This document shows positions 15,324 to 22,825 of a stretch of DNA of 25,272 nt, piece by piece. The position numbers and the translations under genes are program-made. The notes under the pieces were generated by a model, which had not been told where the DNA came from, ran no database searches, and saw only the letters and a program-made list of their open reading frames with translations. Source of the stretch: UBA4644 sp900555855 (GTDB taxonomy: Bacteria; Bacillota; Clostridia; Oscillospirales; Butyricicoccaceae). The stretch covers positions 1-25,272 of the forward strand of contig DAWAJD010000029.1 of assembly GCA_052289195.1 (NCBI GenBank). The letters are read 5' to 3'. The stretch's first letter is position 1. Each line of letters starts with the position of its first letter.

Positions 15324-16772
15324 TCAGCCCTCCAGCGCCCGGCGCACCTCTTCCCGCTCGTCCAGATGGTGCTTGACGCCCCGGATCTCCTGATAGGTCT
15401 CCTGGCCCTTGCCCATGAGGACGATGATGTCGTCCTTCCGGGCGTTTTTGATGCACCAGGCGATGGCCTCCCGCCGGTCGGGGATGACCTTGTATTTGTG
15501 CTTTTGGCTCATGCCCTGCAGGATATCCCGGATGATGGCTTCGGGCTCCTCGCTGCGGGGGTTGTCGGAGGTGACCACGCACAGATCGCACAGCTCGCCG
15601 GCAATGCGGCCCATAATGGGGCGCTTGGCGTGGTCCCGGTCGCCTCCGGCGCCGAAGAGACCCACCACCCGGCCCCTGGCATAGCCCCGGACGGTGCGCA
15701 GGATGTTTTCCATGCTGTCCGGCGTGTGGGAATAATCGATCATGACGGTAAACTCCCGCCCGGTGGGGACGATCTCCGCCCGGCCGCAGATGCCCTGCGC
15801 CGATTGGAGCGCCTGGGCGCTTTCCTCCAGCGTCAGCCCCAGCGCCAGGCAGCAGCCGATGGCGGTCAGCCCGTTGTAAACGGAGAACATCCCGGGGATA
15901 TTCAGCCGCATCCGGGCGATATCATTGTCCCGCACCAGCACCGCCTGCACCTGATCGGGCAGCAAGCGGATGTTTTTCGCAATGAGATCCGCCTCCAGCC
16001 GCTTGGCGGAATAGGTGAGGCGGGGGCAGGAGACGCGCTCCGCCAGCCGCAGGCCCCAGTCGTCGTCCAGATTCAGGACGGCGGTGTCGCACCGCTGAAA
16101 CAGCAGGGCCTTGGCCTGGAAATAATGCTCCATATCCTTATGGAAATCCAGATGATCCTGCGTCAGATTGGTAAAGGCCGCCGCCGCAAAGTGCAGGCCA
16201 TGAACCCGCTCCAGCACCAGACTGTGGGAGGAGACCTCCATAGCGGCATATTCGCAGCCTGCGTCGGCCATTTCCCGCAGCAGGCCATAAAGCTCCGGCG
16301 CTTCCGGCGTGGTGCGTTCCGCGGGGCGGAGAGGGCCGTCCACGATGCTGCCGTTGGTGCCGATGAGCCCGCATTTATGCCCGCGCTGCTCCAGAATGTG
16401 CCGGATCAGCCAGGTGGTCGTGGTCTTGCCGTTGGTGCCGGTGACGCCGATGAGCCGGAGCTGCCGTTCCGGATGGTCATACCACTCCGCCGCCAGCTGC
16501 GCCAGCGCCCTGCGGGCGTCGTCCACGAGGATCAGCGTCACGCCCTCCGGCACGGGGCAGTCCGGCGCGTGCTGGGCCACCACGACGCAGGCGCCCTGCT
16601 CCATGGCCTGCCGGATATATTGATGTCCGTCGCTCTGGAAGCCCGGAATGGCCACGAACAGGCTCCCCTGCCCCACCCTTCGGGAATCAGAGCAAATGCC
16701 GGTAATCTCTCTCTCCGGCTTTCCGCACAGATCTCCACCGTTCACATCCCGCAGCAGCCGGGACAGCTTCAT
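15324..16772 (-). CDS. murE: UDP-MurNAc-tripeptide synthetase (meso-DAP-adding) MurE
   Basis: This 482-residue cytoplasmic Mur ligase adds the third amino acid to UDP-MurNAc-L-Ala-D-Glu using ATP. The ATP loop GTNGKTTT (112-119), the lysine that is carbamylated in the family (Lys221 in FQAKALLF) and the C-terminal recognition motif DNPRSEEP (403-410) are present. DNPR marks meso-diaminopimelate specificity, as against DDNR in lysine-adding enzymes, so this organism should have DAP-type peptidoglycan. The length fits the family. ATG at 16772 has AAGGAG upstream. It follows the PBP gene by 66 bases and precedes mraY; the usual next gene, murF, is missing here. Confidence 0.96.
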   Translation of the reverse strand: MKLSRLLRDVNGGDLCGKPEREITGICSDSRRVGQGSLFVAIPGFQSDGHQYIRQAMEQGACVVVAQHAPDCPVPEGVTLILVDDARRALAQLAAEWYDHPERQLRLIGVTGTNGKTTTTWLIRHILEQRGHKCGLIGTNGSIVDGPLRPAERTTPEAPELYGLLREMADAGCEYAAMEVSSHSLVLERVHGLHFAAAAFTNLTQDHLDFHKDMEHYFQAKALLFQRCDTAVLNLDDDWGLRLAERVSCPRLTYSAKRLEADLIAKNIRLLPDQVQAVLVRDNDIARMRLNIPGMFSVYNGLTAIGCCLALGLTLEESAQALQSAQGICGRAEIVPTGREFTVMIDYSHTPDSMENILRTVRGYARGRVVGLFGAGGDRDHAKRPIMGRIAGELCDLCVVTSDNPRSEEPEAIIRDILQGMSQKHKYKVIPDRREAIAWCIKNARKDDIIVLMGKGQETYQEIRGVKHHLDEREEVRRALEG

Positions 16773-16838
16773 AGATTTCAGCTCCTTTTTATCGTTCCGG
16801 AACAGCGCTCTGTTCCATGGTCTGTCTGTTTTTGCGTT

Positions 16839-19181
16839 TTACTGGGCCCGCTGGTTCATGTCCGTGGTCTCCACGGTGATCACCGCGCCATATTCCACCT
16901 GGGCGCTGGCTTCGGTATCCTGCTTGGTGACGGTCTGGCTCCCCTCGGAGACGCCGCCGCTGACCCGCACATACAGGCCCATATTCTGCAGGGTGGTCCT
17001 GGCCCGGCTCAGCGTCATGCCGGAGAGATCCGGCACGGTGAGCACCTTATCCGGCTTGCCGCCGCCCAGATAGAGGACGGCCTTGCTGCCGCCAGCCACG
17101 GTAGACCCCGCCGCGGGGATCTGATCGGTGACTTTGGCTTCCGCTCCGGAGCTCTGGCAGGTAAGACCAAGCTTTTTCAGGGCGGCCTCCGCTTCGCTGA
17201 GGGTCATGCCGGTGAGATCGGGCATGATCACATTGCGGGCGGCCTTTTCCGCCTCCGTATAGACCGGCTCCACCTCCAGATAGGGCAGCGCCTCCTCCAG
17301 AAAGCGGCGCACCACCGGGGCCGTGTTCAGGCCGCCGGAGATGGGCAGGACCGTAGGCTCATCCAGCAGGATCAGCACGGCGATCCTGGGATGATCCGCC
17401 GGGGCAAAGGCCACGAAGGAGGTCACATAGACATCCTCCCCGTCCTTGGTCTTGCGCTCGATATTTTCCGTGGTGCCCGTCTTGCCCGCCACCCGGTAGC
17501 CCGCCACATAGGCGTTTTTGCCGGTGCCGGTCTTGACCACATCCTCCAGCATATCCCGCATGAGATCGGAGGTCTGCTCCGAGATCACCTGCCGCACCTC
17601 CGTTCGGCCGAAGCTCTGGGCCACGGTGCCGTCGGCGTTCAGGATCTCCTTGACGATGTGAGGCCGCAGCAGCGTTCCGCCGTTGGCCACGGCGGAGACC
17701 GCCGTCACCAGCTGCAGGGGCGTCAGAGAAAAGTTCTGGCCGAAGGAATAGACCGCAAGGTCTACCCCGCTGCGCAGATTGAAGATGCCGAGCTCCTCGC
17801 CGGGCAGATCCACGCCGGTCTTGCTGCGGACGCCGAAGGCGGAGGCGTAATCCCCGAACTTCTGGATGCCCAGCGCCTGACCAATGGTCATCAGCGCCGG
17901 GTTGCATGAGTTTTTCAGGGCGTCCCGCAGGGTCTCATCCCCGTGGCCGCCCTTTTTCCAGCAGCCGATGGGGCGGCTCCAGCCCTCGATGAGCTTGGAG
18001 CCGGAGCAGTAGAAATGACTGTTTTCCGTGACCACGCCCTCCTCCAGCGCAGAGGCCATGGTGATGATCTTGAAGGTGGAGCCGGGGTAATAGAGGAAGG
18101 AGACGCCCTTGTTGCTCCACATCTGGTAAATCGCGTCGCTTCTGGCCTTTTTCCGGGCCTCCTCATCCGCAATGGCGTCCACCTCCGCCGTTTTTTCCTC
18201 GCTGAGGACGAAGGGCTTGTTTGGATCGTATTCCGGATAGGAGCCCATGGCAAGGATCCCGCCGTCGTTCACATCCATGACCACGCCGATGGCGGAGCCC
18301 TTTACCTGATTGTCGCTGTAGGCGATCTCCAGGTGCTTTTCCAGATAATGCTGCAGCACCTCGTCGATGGTGAGCACTAAGGAGGAGCCGTCCTGCGCTT
18401 CATAATAAAGCTCATAGTCCTCGGTGATGGCGTTGCCATGGGTATCGGTCAGCGAGACCGCCCGGCCCGGCGTCCCCGTAAGGAACTGGTCATATTGCCG
18501 TTCCAGGCCGGCCAGGCCCTGCTCGTCGCTGCCCACGCAGCCCAGCACGCTGGCCAGAAAGCTGCCATAGGGATAATAGCGGGTGGAATCCGCTTCAAAA
18601 TAGAGAAAGCCGGTATATTTATTGTCCTGAATGAACTGCCGCACCGGGTCGGCCTGATCCTTTTCCACGCCCCGGAGCAGCACCTGATAGGCGCTGTCCT
18701 TTTCCGCCTTCTGCAGGATGGTCTCCGCATCCAGCTCCAGCAGGGCGGGCAGGGCCTCCACGATGGTCTGCAGCCGCTTTTCCCGGATGGCTTCGCAGGT
18801 CTCCGGCGCCAGCTCCGTCTTTTCGTCCACATCCCGGGAGGTCAGATGATGGGTCTCCAGATAGTCCCGCTTTTCCGCGCTGAGCAGGTCGCCGTATTTC
18901 TGCGGCCGCAGCTGCCGGGGGCTGAGGATGAGCATTTCCGTGCTGGCGGAGATCGCCAGCGGCTTGCCGTTGGTATCGTAAATGGTGCCCCGCTTGGGAT
19001 AGATGGTCACATCCCGCGTCTGGCTGCTGAGGGCCTTCTGCTTGTAAAAATCCTGACGGATGATCTGCAGATAGGCCAGTCTGGCCAGGATCGCCGTGAA
19101 GCACAGGATGCAGAACACCACCGCCAGCAGCTTCACCCGGCGTTTTACATGAATATCCGCTTTCCGTTCGATCTGGGACAT
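16839..19181 (-). CDS. Septal class B penicillin-binding protein with two PASTA domains (FtsI/SpoVD-like)
   Basis: This 780-residue membrane-anchored D,D-transpeptidase cross-links peptidoglycan at the septum (FtsI/PBP2B role) or in the spore cortex (SpoVD role); the two are hard to tell apart by sequence. It has one N-terminal transmembrane helix (about 17-38), a dimerisation domain starting RGTIYDTNGKPLA (64-76), and a transpeptidase domain with all three motifs: SxxK (Ser368-Lys371 in GSTFK), SxN (Ser425-Asn427) and KTG (567-569). Two C-terminal PASTA repeats start near MPDLTGMTLSEAEAAL and VPDLSGMTLSRARTTL. ATG at 19181 has AAGGAG 5 bases upstream; the frame extends to 19241, but without a ribosome binding site. 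It lies between ftsL and murE. The 122-base gap to ftsL holds a lone TATAAT without a -35. Confidence 0.94.
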   Translation of the reverse strand: MSQIERKADIHVKRRVKLLAVVFCILCFTAILARLAYLQIIRQDFYKQKALSSQTRDVTIYPKRGTIYDTNGKPLAISASTEMLILSPRQLRPQKYGDLLSAEKRDYLETHHLTSRDVDEKTELAPETCEAIREKRLQTIVEALPALLELDAETILQKAEKDSAYQVLLRGVEKDQADPVRQFIQDNKYTGFLYFEADSTRYYPYGSFLASVLGCVGSDEQGLAGLERQYDQFLTGTPGRAVSLTDTHGNAITEDYELYYEAQDGSSLVLTIDEVLQHYLEKHLEIAYSDNQVKGSAIGVVMDVNDGGILAMGSYPEYDPNKPFVLSEEKTAEVDAIADEEARKKARSDAIYQMWSNKGVSFLYYPGSTFKIITMASALEEGVVTENSHFYCSGSKLIEGWSRPIGCWKKGGHGDETLRDALKNSCNPALMTIGQALGIQKFGDYASAFGVRSKTGVDLPGEELGIFNLRSGVDLAVYSFGQNFSLTPLQLVTAVSAVANGGTLLRPHIVKEILNADGTVAQSFGRTEVRQVISEQTSDLMRDMLEDVVKTGTGKNAYVAGYRVAGKTGTTENIERKTKDGEDVYVTSFVAFAPADHPRIAVLILLDEPTVLPISGGLNTAPVVRRFLEEALPYLEVEPVYTEAEKAARNVIMPDLTGMTLSEAEAALKKLGLTCQSSGAEAKVTDQIPAAGSTVAGGSKAVLYLGGGKPDKVLTVPDLSGMTLSRARTTLQNMGLYVRVSGGVSEGSQTVTKQDTEASAQVEYGAVITVETTDMNQRAQ

Positions 19182-19303
19182 ATGCGCTCCTTCCCATGGG
19201 CCGGCGCAGTTGCCCGCCGGATAAGTAGGAAAATGGAGCAAGGCGCCTTTTTCCGCACCTTACTCCCCTTCTTTTGCCTTTCCCTCTAATTATATGGCTC
19301 TGC

Positions 19304-19807
19304 TCAATTCAGATATTCCAGCACTGCGTTGAAGCTGTGGACGATCCGCTGCAGCAGCCCGCCCCGGTCTGCGCCGGCCGCCGGCGCTTCTGCCAGCACC
19401 ATCCGGTCTCCGCTGCCCATCTCCACATAGGTGATCTGGCTCTTGTCGGCCTTGACCATGCCCAGCGTGTTTTTCGCATAGTCCTCCACATAGGCCAGGT
19501 TATAAAGCTGCTCCTTCTTGGCGTTCAGAGCGTTTTCCTCGCTCTCCAGCGCCTCGATCTGCCGACGGAGCTTGCTGTTGCCGGTGTTCAGAGAGGCCAG
19601 GCGCATATAGCTGCCCACCACGCACAGAAGCACGGCAAACACGCCGGCCAGCATCAGCGCGTATTTTCCGTAAGGGACGGCCAGCTTCCGGCTCTTGCGG
19701 GAGCGCTTTTCCGGCAGGGCGCGAAGCTGGGACTGCTCCTCCTGCTGCGGGATCTGTGGCGCGGGGAAATCCACCTTCCGTGCTGCATTATCGCCATATC
19801 TGCTCAT
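19304..19807 (-). CDS. ftsL: Cell division protein FtsL-like
   Basis: This 167-residue bitopic protein has a cytoplasmic N-terminus (1-46), one transmembrane helix (about 48-68) and an extracytoplasmic coiled coil (about 72-105, rich in Leu, Glu and Lys), the layout of FtsL/DivIC septum-formation initiators. It should bind FtsQ/DivIB and activate FtsW and its PBP. Its position between rsmH and the PBP gene is the standard ftsL locus and supports the name more than sequence alone. The cytoplasmic tail is long and contains QLRALPEK (27-34), identical to a stretch in the FtsW tail. ATG at 19807 has GGAG 8 bases upstream. Confidence 0.85.
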   Translation of the reverse strand: MSRYGDNAARKVDFPAPQIPQQEEQSQLRALPEKRSRKSRKLAVPYGKYALMLAGVFAVLLCVVGSYMRLASLNTGNSKLRRQIEALESEENALNAKKEQLYNLAYVEDYAKNTLGMVKADKSQITYVEMGSGDRMVLAEAPAAGADRGGLLQRIVHSFNAVLEYLN

Positions 19808-19840
19808 GTGCTGCGCTCCTCTCTGTTTCTTTGTCCGGGC

Positions 19841-20773
19841 TCAAAGCCGCTCCGCCACGCGGAGCTTTGCCGAGCGGGCCCGGGGGTTTTCCTCCTGCTC
19901 CTGGGGGCCGGCCACGATGGGGCTTTTGGTCAGGAGCTTCACCTGCGGCTTCTTTCCGCAGATACACACCGGAAACTCCGGCGGGCAGGTGCAGCCGCGG
20001 GCTGCCTGCTGAAAAATATGCTTTACGATGCGGTCCTCCAGCGAATGGAAGCTGATCACCGCGCATCTTCCGCCGGGGGCCAGACAGTCCAGCGCGTCGG
20101 CCACGGCGGTCTCCACGGCGGAAAGCTCGCCGTTCACCTGAATGCGGATGGCCTGAAAGGTCCGCTTTGCGGGGTGCTGCTTTTCTTTTTTTGCCGCGGC
20201 GGGCATGGCGCCCTTGATCACCTCCACCAGCTCCAGCGTGGTGTTGATGGGGGCCTGCTCCCGCCGCCGGACGATGGCGGAGGCGATGCGCCCGGCAAAG
20301 CGCTCCTCGCCGTAGAGGCTGATGATCCGCCGAAGCTCTTCAAAAGACTCTTCATTGACGGTATTCCAGGCGCTGTAGGGCTGGGAGCGGTCCATCCGCA
20401 TATCCAGCGGCGCGTCCTGCATATAGGAAAAGCCCCGTTCCGGGTTGTCCAGCTGGTAGGAGGAGACGCCCAGATCAAACAGGATGCCGTCCAGCGCGGG
20501 GATGTTCAGCTCCGCCAGTCGGGGCTTCAGCTGCTCGAAATTGCTCTGCACAAAGGTCACCTTGTCCAGATGCTCCGCCAGGCGGAGCCTTGCGGCGGCC
20601 AGCGCCTCCGCGTCGCGGTCGAAGCAGATGAGCCGCCCGGTCTCCAGCCGCTGGGCGATGGCCAGCGAATGACCGCCGCCGCCGGTGGTGGCGTCGGCAT
20701 AGACGCCATCGGGCCGGATGTTCAGCGCTTCGATACATTCCGGGCGGAGCACGGAAACATGTTGGAATTCCAT
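19841..20773 (-). CDS. rsmH: 16S rRNA (cytosine(1402)-N(4))-methyltransferase RsmH
   Basis: This 310-residue cytoplasmic enzyme N4-methylates C1402 of 16S rRNA in the decoding centre. SAM-binding motif DATTGGGGHS (27-36), the acidic FDRD (51-54), the signature DLGVSSYQLDNPERGFSY and RTFQAIRIQVN are all present, and the length is typical. I chose ATG at 20773: GGGAG lies 7 bases upstream of it, whereas the in-frame GTG at 20779 would overlap the mraZ stop with almost no spacing to that site. A cysteine cluster (CTCPPEFPVCIC) near the C-terminus is common in clostridial members. Second gene of the operon. Confidence 0.96.
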   Translation of the reverse strand: MEFQHVSVLRPECIEALNIRPDGVYADATTGGGGHSLAIAQRLETGRLICFDRDAEALAAARLRLAEHLDKVTFVQSNFEQLKPRLAELNIPALDGILFDLGVSSYQLDNPERGFSYMQDAPLDMRMDRSQPYSAWNTVNEESFEELRRIISLYGEERFAGRIASAIVRRREQAPINTTLELVEVIKGAMPAAAKKEKQHPAKRTFQAIRIQVNGELSAVETAVADALDCLAPGGRCAVISFHSLEDRIVKHIFQQAARGCTCPPEFPVCICGKKPQVKLLTKSPIVAGPQEQEENPRARSAKLRVAERL

Positions 20774-20775
20774 GG

Positions 20776-21195
20776 TCACACTCCCAGAGAATCCATGGTA
20801 TCCGTCAGCTCCTGCCAGTTCTGATCCATGTCTTCGTTATATTTCTCCCAGGCGGCGGTGTTCCAGATCTCCACCCGGTCCATCATGCCGATGATGGTGA
20901 CTTCCTTTTCCAGGTCGGCATATTTGCGCAGGATGGGCGGCACCACGATGCGGCCCTGCGCGTCCGGCTCCACCTCGTAGTTGGCGGAATAGAACCGGCG
21001 GATCTGCCGGCCGGAGGACATGGGCAGCGCATCCAGCTTTTCCTGCAGCTTTGCCCACTTTTCCGCGGGGAAGACGGTGAGACAGTGGTCCAGGCCCCGG
21101 AAGATCACCGCGTGCTCTCCCAGCTCCTCCCGAAGGCGCACGGGAAAGATCATGCGGCCCTTGGCGTCGATATTGTGCTGATATTCGCCGCGCAT
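20776..21195 (-). CDS. mraZ: Transcriptional regulator MraZ
   Basis: This 139-residue protein is a double-AbrB-fold DNA-binding regulator that heads dcw operons and represses them in characterised species. The first repeat opens GEYQHNIDAKGRMIFPVRLRE and the second carries the equivalent EPDAQGRIVVPPILRKYA; both DxxGR loops are intact. ATG at 21195 has AGGAGG 8 bases upstream; the longer frame from 21216 would put the ribosome binding site inside the gene. The leader contains candidate autoregulatory repeats (21219-21236). It overlaps the region just before rsmH and is first in the operon. Confidence 0.96.
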   Translation of the reverse strand: MRGEYQHNIDAKGRMIFPVRLREELGEHAVIFRGLDHCLTVFPAEKWAKLQEKLDALPMSSGRQIRRFYSANYEVEPDAQGRIVVPPILRKYADLEKEVTIIGMMDRVEIWNTAAWEKYNEDMDQNWQELTDTMDSLGV

Positions 21196-21218
21196 TTCCC
21201 TCGCCTCCTGTCGCAAAA

Positions 21219-21236
21219 ATCACCGCGGATCACCGC
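21219..21236 (-). promoter_or_regulatory. Candidate MraZ operator, tandem repeat in mraZ leader
   Basis: Two exact copies of GCGGTGAT (minus strand) are spaced 10 bases apart, one helical turn, between the promoter and the mraZ start. MraZ proteins studied elsewhere bind short G-rich direct repeats with about 10-base periodicity upstream of their own gene. A second, looser pair (TGGGA at 21241-21245 and TGGGC at 21252-21256, plus strand) lies nearby. Confidence 0.5.
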
Positions 21237-21277
21237 TAAATGGGATAAAAATGGGCCTTGCCGCCACTATGCTTCTT

Positions 21278-21306
21278 ATTATAAACAGCCGCGCAGAAAA
21301 TTGCAA
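21278..21306 (-). promoter_or_regulatory. Sigma-A promoter of the dcw operon
   Basis: TTGCAA (21301-21306), a 17-base spacer and a perfect TATAAT (21278-21283) on the minus strand, about 80 bases upstream of mraZ. I found no comparably good promoter elsewhere in the cluster, so the operon of about 12.6 kb probably depends mainly on it. Confidence 0.88.
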
Positions 21307-21387
21307 GAGAAAATCTGAAGTTTTTCACAAAGGATTTGCCGTCTTTTCCCTTCTTTTTTCCGTTTTTCGCTTTTTCCGGGCCGAATG

Positions 21388-21393
21388 TATAAT
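21388..21393 (+). promoter_or_regulatory. -10 element upstream of the DUF1540 gene
   Basis: A perfect TATAAT lies 70 bases upstream of the DUF1540 start. The -35 region is only T-rich (TTTTCG or TTTCGC), so the promoter may be weak or use another sigma factor. Confidence 0.5.
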
Positions 21394-21427
21394 TTCAGGT
21401 CTGCCGATGCAAGCTAAAATAGAAAAA

Positions 21428-21443
21428 GCCGCCTGCAGGCGGC
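21428..21443. repeat. GC palindrome before the DUF1540 ribosome binding site
   Basis: GCCGCCTGCAGGCGGC is a perfect 16-base palindrome. On the minus strand it is followed by five Ts, so it can act as a terminator that keeps minus-strand read-through from reaching the mraZ promoter. In the DUF1540 transcript it forms a stem about 20 bases before the start codon. Confidence 0.5.
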
Positions 21444-21463
21444 CGGAAAGGAAGTATTTTTTT

Positions 21464-21793
21464 ATGAGCTATCTGAGATGCAATGCCCGCCACTGCTCCA
21501 ATAATCAGAACGACCTGTGCATCCGGGAGGACATCCGGGTGGAAGGCGCCACTGCCGACCGGAAAAACGATACCTGCTGCGACAGCTTCACCCGCCGCGC
21601 AGAAAACTACAGCAATGTGGTCGCCCGCAACACCAGCGCCCAGCCGGAGACGGATATCCAGTGCGATGTGTGCTCCTGCTCCTATAATAAGGAATGCAAA
21701 TGCACCGCGCCCAGCGTGGATATCAGCGGCGTCAGCGCCTGCACCTGCAAGGACACCCAGTGCAGCACCTACGACAGCAAAAAGGGCCTGTAA
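21464..21793 (+). CDS. DUF1540 cysteine-rich protein
   Basis: This 109-residue protein has 13 cysteines in two clusters, each resembling a DUF1540 domain: CNARHCSNNQNDLC with a following CC pair (residues 6-39), and CDVCSCSYNKECKC with CTCKDTQC (about 67-98). Family members are small Bacillota proteins of unknown function; the cysteine pattern suggests metal binding or disulphide cross-linking. There is no signal peptide or membrane helix. ATG at 21464 has AAAGGA upstream with T-rich spacing; the longer open frame from 21251 would read through the promoter. It is divergent from mraZ and ends in a strong terminator. Confidence 0.85.
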   Translation: MSYLRCNARHCSNNQNDLCIREDIRVEGATADRKNDTCCDSFTRRAENYSNVVARNTSAQPETDIQCDVCSCSYNKECKCTAPSVDISGVSACTCKDTQCSTYDSKKGL

Positions 21794-21810
21794 CAGCGCT
21801 TTCTGCAGAC

Positions 21811-21843
21811 AAAAAGGGAGAGACCAAAGGTCTCTCCCTTTTT
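21811..21843 (+). terminator. Bidirectional intrinsic terminator after DUF1540
   Basis: A perfect 15-bp stem (21811-21825 with 21829-21843, AAA loop) has As on one arm and Ts on the other, with the core GGGAGAGACC. It ends the DUF1540 transcript and, on the minus strand, transcripts arriving from the TetR-family gene. Confidence 0.92.
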
Positions 21844-21872
21844 CCATATCTTTTTATTTTGCCTTTCCCCGG

Positions 21873-21990
21873 TCACTTTGCGCAGCGCCAGAGGAAGGTG
21901 ACGATCTGGGCGCGGGAGCCGGGATCGTCCGGGGGCGAAGAGACCGTTGCCAACACCGCCGGTGACGGTATACTCGCTGGTTGTGCCCTT
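21873..21990 (-). pseudogene. Frameshifted remnant of an S-layer homology (SLH) domain
   Basis: On the minus strand one frame reads GGVGNGLFAP, and after a single-base shift at the CCCCCGG run (about 21930-21936) the next frame reads DDPGSRAQIVTFLWRCAK and stops at 21873. The joined text matches the C-terminal half of an SLH domain (GxGxGxFxPDD...RAQIVTFLWR), a module that anchors proteins to the cell wall. No start codon, ribosome binding site or rest of the domain is present, so I read it as the tail of a decayed surface-protein gene. It lies between the DUF1540 terminator and the TetR-family gene. Confidence 0.65.
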
Positions 21991-22030
21991 TGCAAAAGAG
22001 AAACTACGCCCCCGCGATCCAGATCGGTCT

Positions 22031-22747
22031 TTATTCTTTTCCGGCGTCTGTAAGGCCCGCCAGCGAAAACGCATAGTGCATCGCCAGCGTGCGGAACAGC
22101 TCCTGCATTACCCGTTCGGAGATCGCGCGGATATCCAGCCCTTCCACGAACCGGATGACCCGCTCCCGCTCCTCCTGGGGGACATGATACGCCCGCAGGC
22201 TCATGGTGAGAAACAGCCGCAGCTTCTTTTCCAGCGTCAGCTCCCCGTCGCAGGGATGGGCCATATAGCCGCGCATGATGCCGGCCGAGCCGATCTCCAT
22301 ATCGTAAAGATCCCGGGCGGTCAGCTCCGGCTGATACGGGCCGAAGATCTGATAAAGCTCCCTGGCCGTTTCCCGCTGAATGTATTCGGAAGCCTCCTTC
22401 TGCGTATAGGCTTCAATATAGATCTCCCGCAGGTTTTCGTTCAGCTCCGTCAGGGTCAGCTGGATCGCCGTCTCCACTGCGTAAACATAGACCGGCGGCA
22501 GCTCCGCCCCTGCGATCTTCCGGGCCGCGCCAAACTGGCTGCCGAACATGAACTCCACCAGCTCGGTCAAAACGCCGTCCTTGGCGCGAAAAATGTTTTG
22601 GAACTGGCTGTAAGACACGCCGGCCTTTTCATTGATCTCCGCCAGCGTGGTCTGCTTATAGCCCTTTTCCAAAAACAGCTTTACGCAGACCGCCATGATC
22701 CGCTTCTTTGTCGGCAGGCTTGCGCTTGTTACGGCGATGGGGATCAC
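22031..22747 (-). CDS. TetR/AcrR family transcriptional regulator
   Basis: This 238-residue regulator has an N-terminal TetR-type helix-turn-helix (about 15-58: KRIMAVCVKLFLEKGYKQTTLAEINEKAGVSYSQFQNIF) and a helical ligand-binding C-terminal domain that I cannot match to a known ligand. The upper in-frame ATG at 22786 lies within the promoter, so translation must begin later. GTG at 22747 is the first standard codon, but it falls in the GGAAGGAAGGTG Shine-Dalgarno; ATC at 22738 has better spacing. The conserved HTH begins soon after either. It is monocistronic downstream of mutY with its own promoter; no transporter or enzyme target is adjacent, so its regulon is unknown. Confidence 0.85.
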   Translation of the reverse strand: MIPIAVTSASLPTKKRIMAVCVKLFLEKGYKQTTLAEINEKAGVSYSQFQNIFRAKDGVLTELVEFMFGSQFGAARKIAGAELPPVYVYAVETAIQLTLTELNENLREIYIEAYTQKEASEYIQRETARELYQIFGPYQPELTARDLYDMEIGSAGIMRGYMAHPCDGELTLEKKLRLFLTMSLRAYHVPQEERERVIRFVEGLDIRAISERVMQELFRTLAMHYAFSLAGLTDAGKE

Positions 22748-22776
22748 CTTCCTTCCGTCGTGGTGTAAGCACCATG

Positions 22777-22805
22777 AGTATACCATGAAACGCTTCCGGA
22801 TGCAA
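22777..22805 (-). promoter_or_regulatory. Sigma-A promoter of the TetR-family gene
   Basis: TTGCAT (22800-22805), a 17-base spacer and TATACT (22777-22782) on the minus strand, within the gap after mutY. It places the transcript start near 22770 and rules out the ATG at 22786. Confidence 0.8.
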
Positions 22806-22825
22806 TAGCGAAAAGAAAGCGCTTT

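Noticed and set aside
15366..17909. Very long plus-strand open frame (847 codons) opposite murE and the PBP gene
   Set aside because: It is the antisense shadow of two well-supported genes in GC-rich DNA. The translation is rich in His, Gln, Gly and Arg without domains, and it has no convincing ribosome binding site.
19182..19303. Internal promoter between ftsL and the PBP gene
   Set aside because: A TATAAT is visible on the minus strand, but no acceptable -35 lies 16-18 bases upstream; the gap otherwise shows nothing.
20774..20779. GTG start of rsmH overlapping the mraZ stop
   Set aside because: The GGGAG site would have almost no spacing to this codon but has 7 bases to the ATG at 20773.
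22192..22209. MutY iron-sulphur loop spacing and TetR orphan status as signs of gene decay
   Set aside because: All catalytic and cluster residues of MutY are present and seven-residue spacing appears acceptable in clostridial enzymes; the TetR gene is intact with a good promoter.
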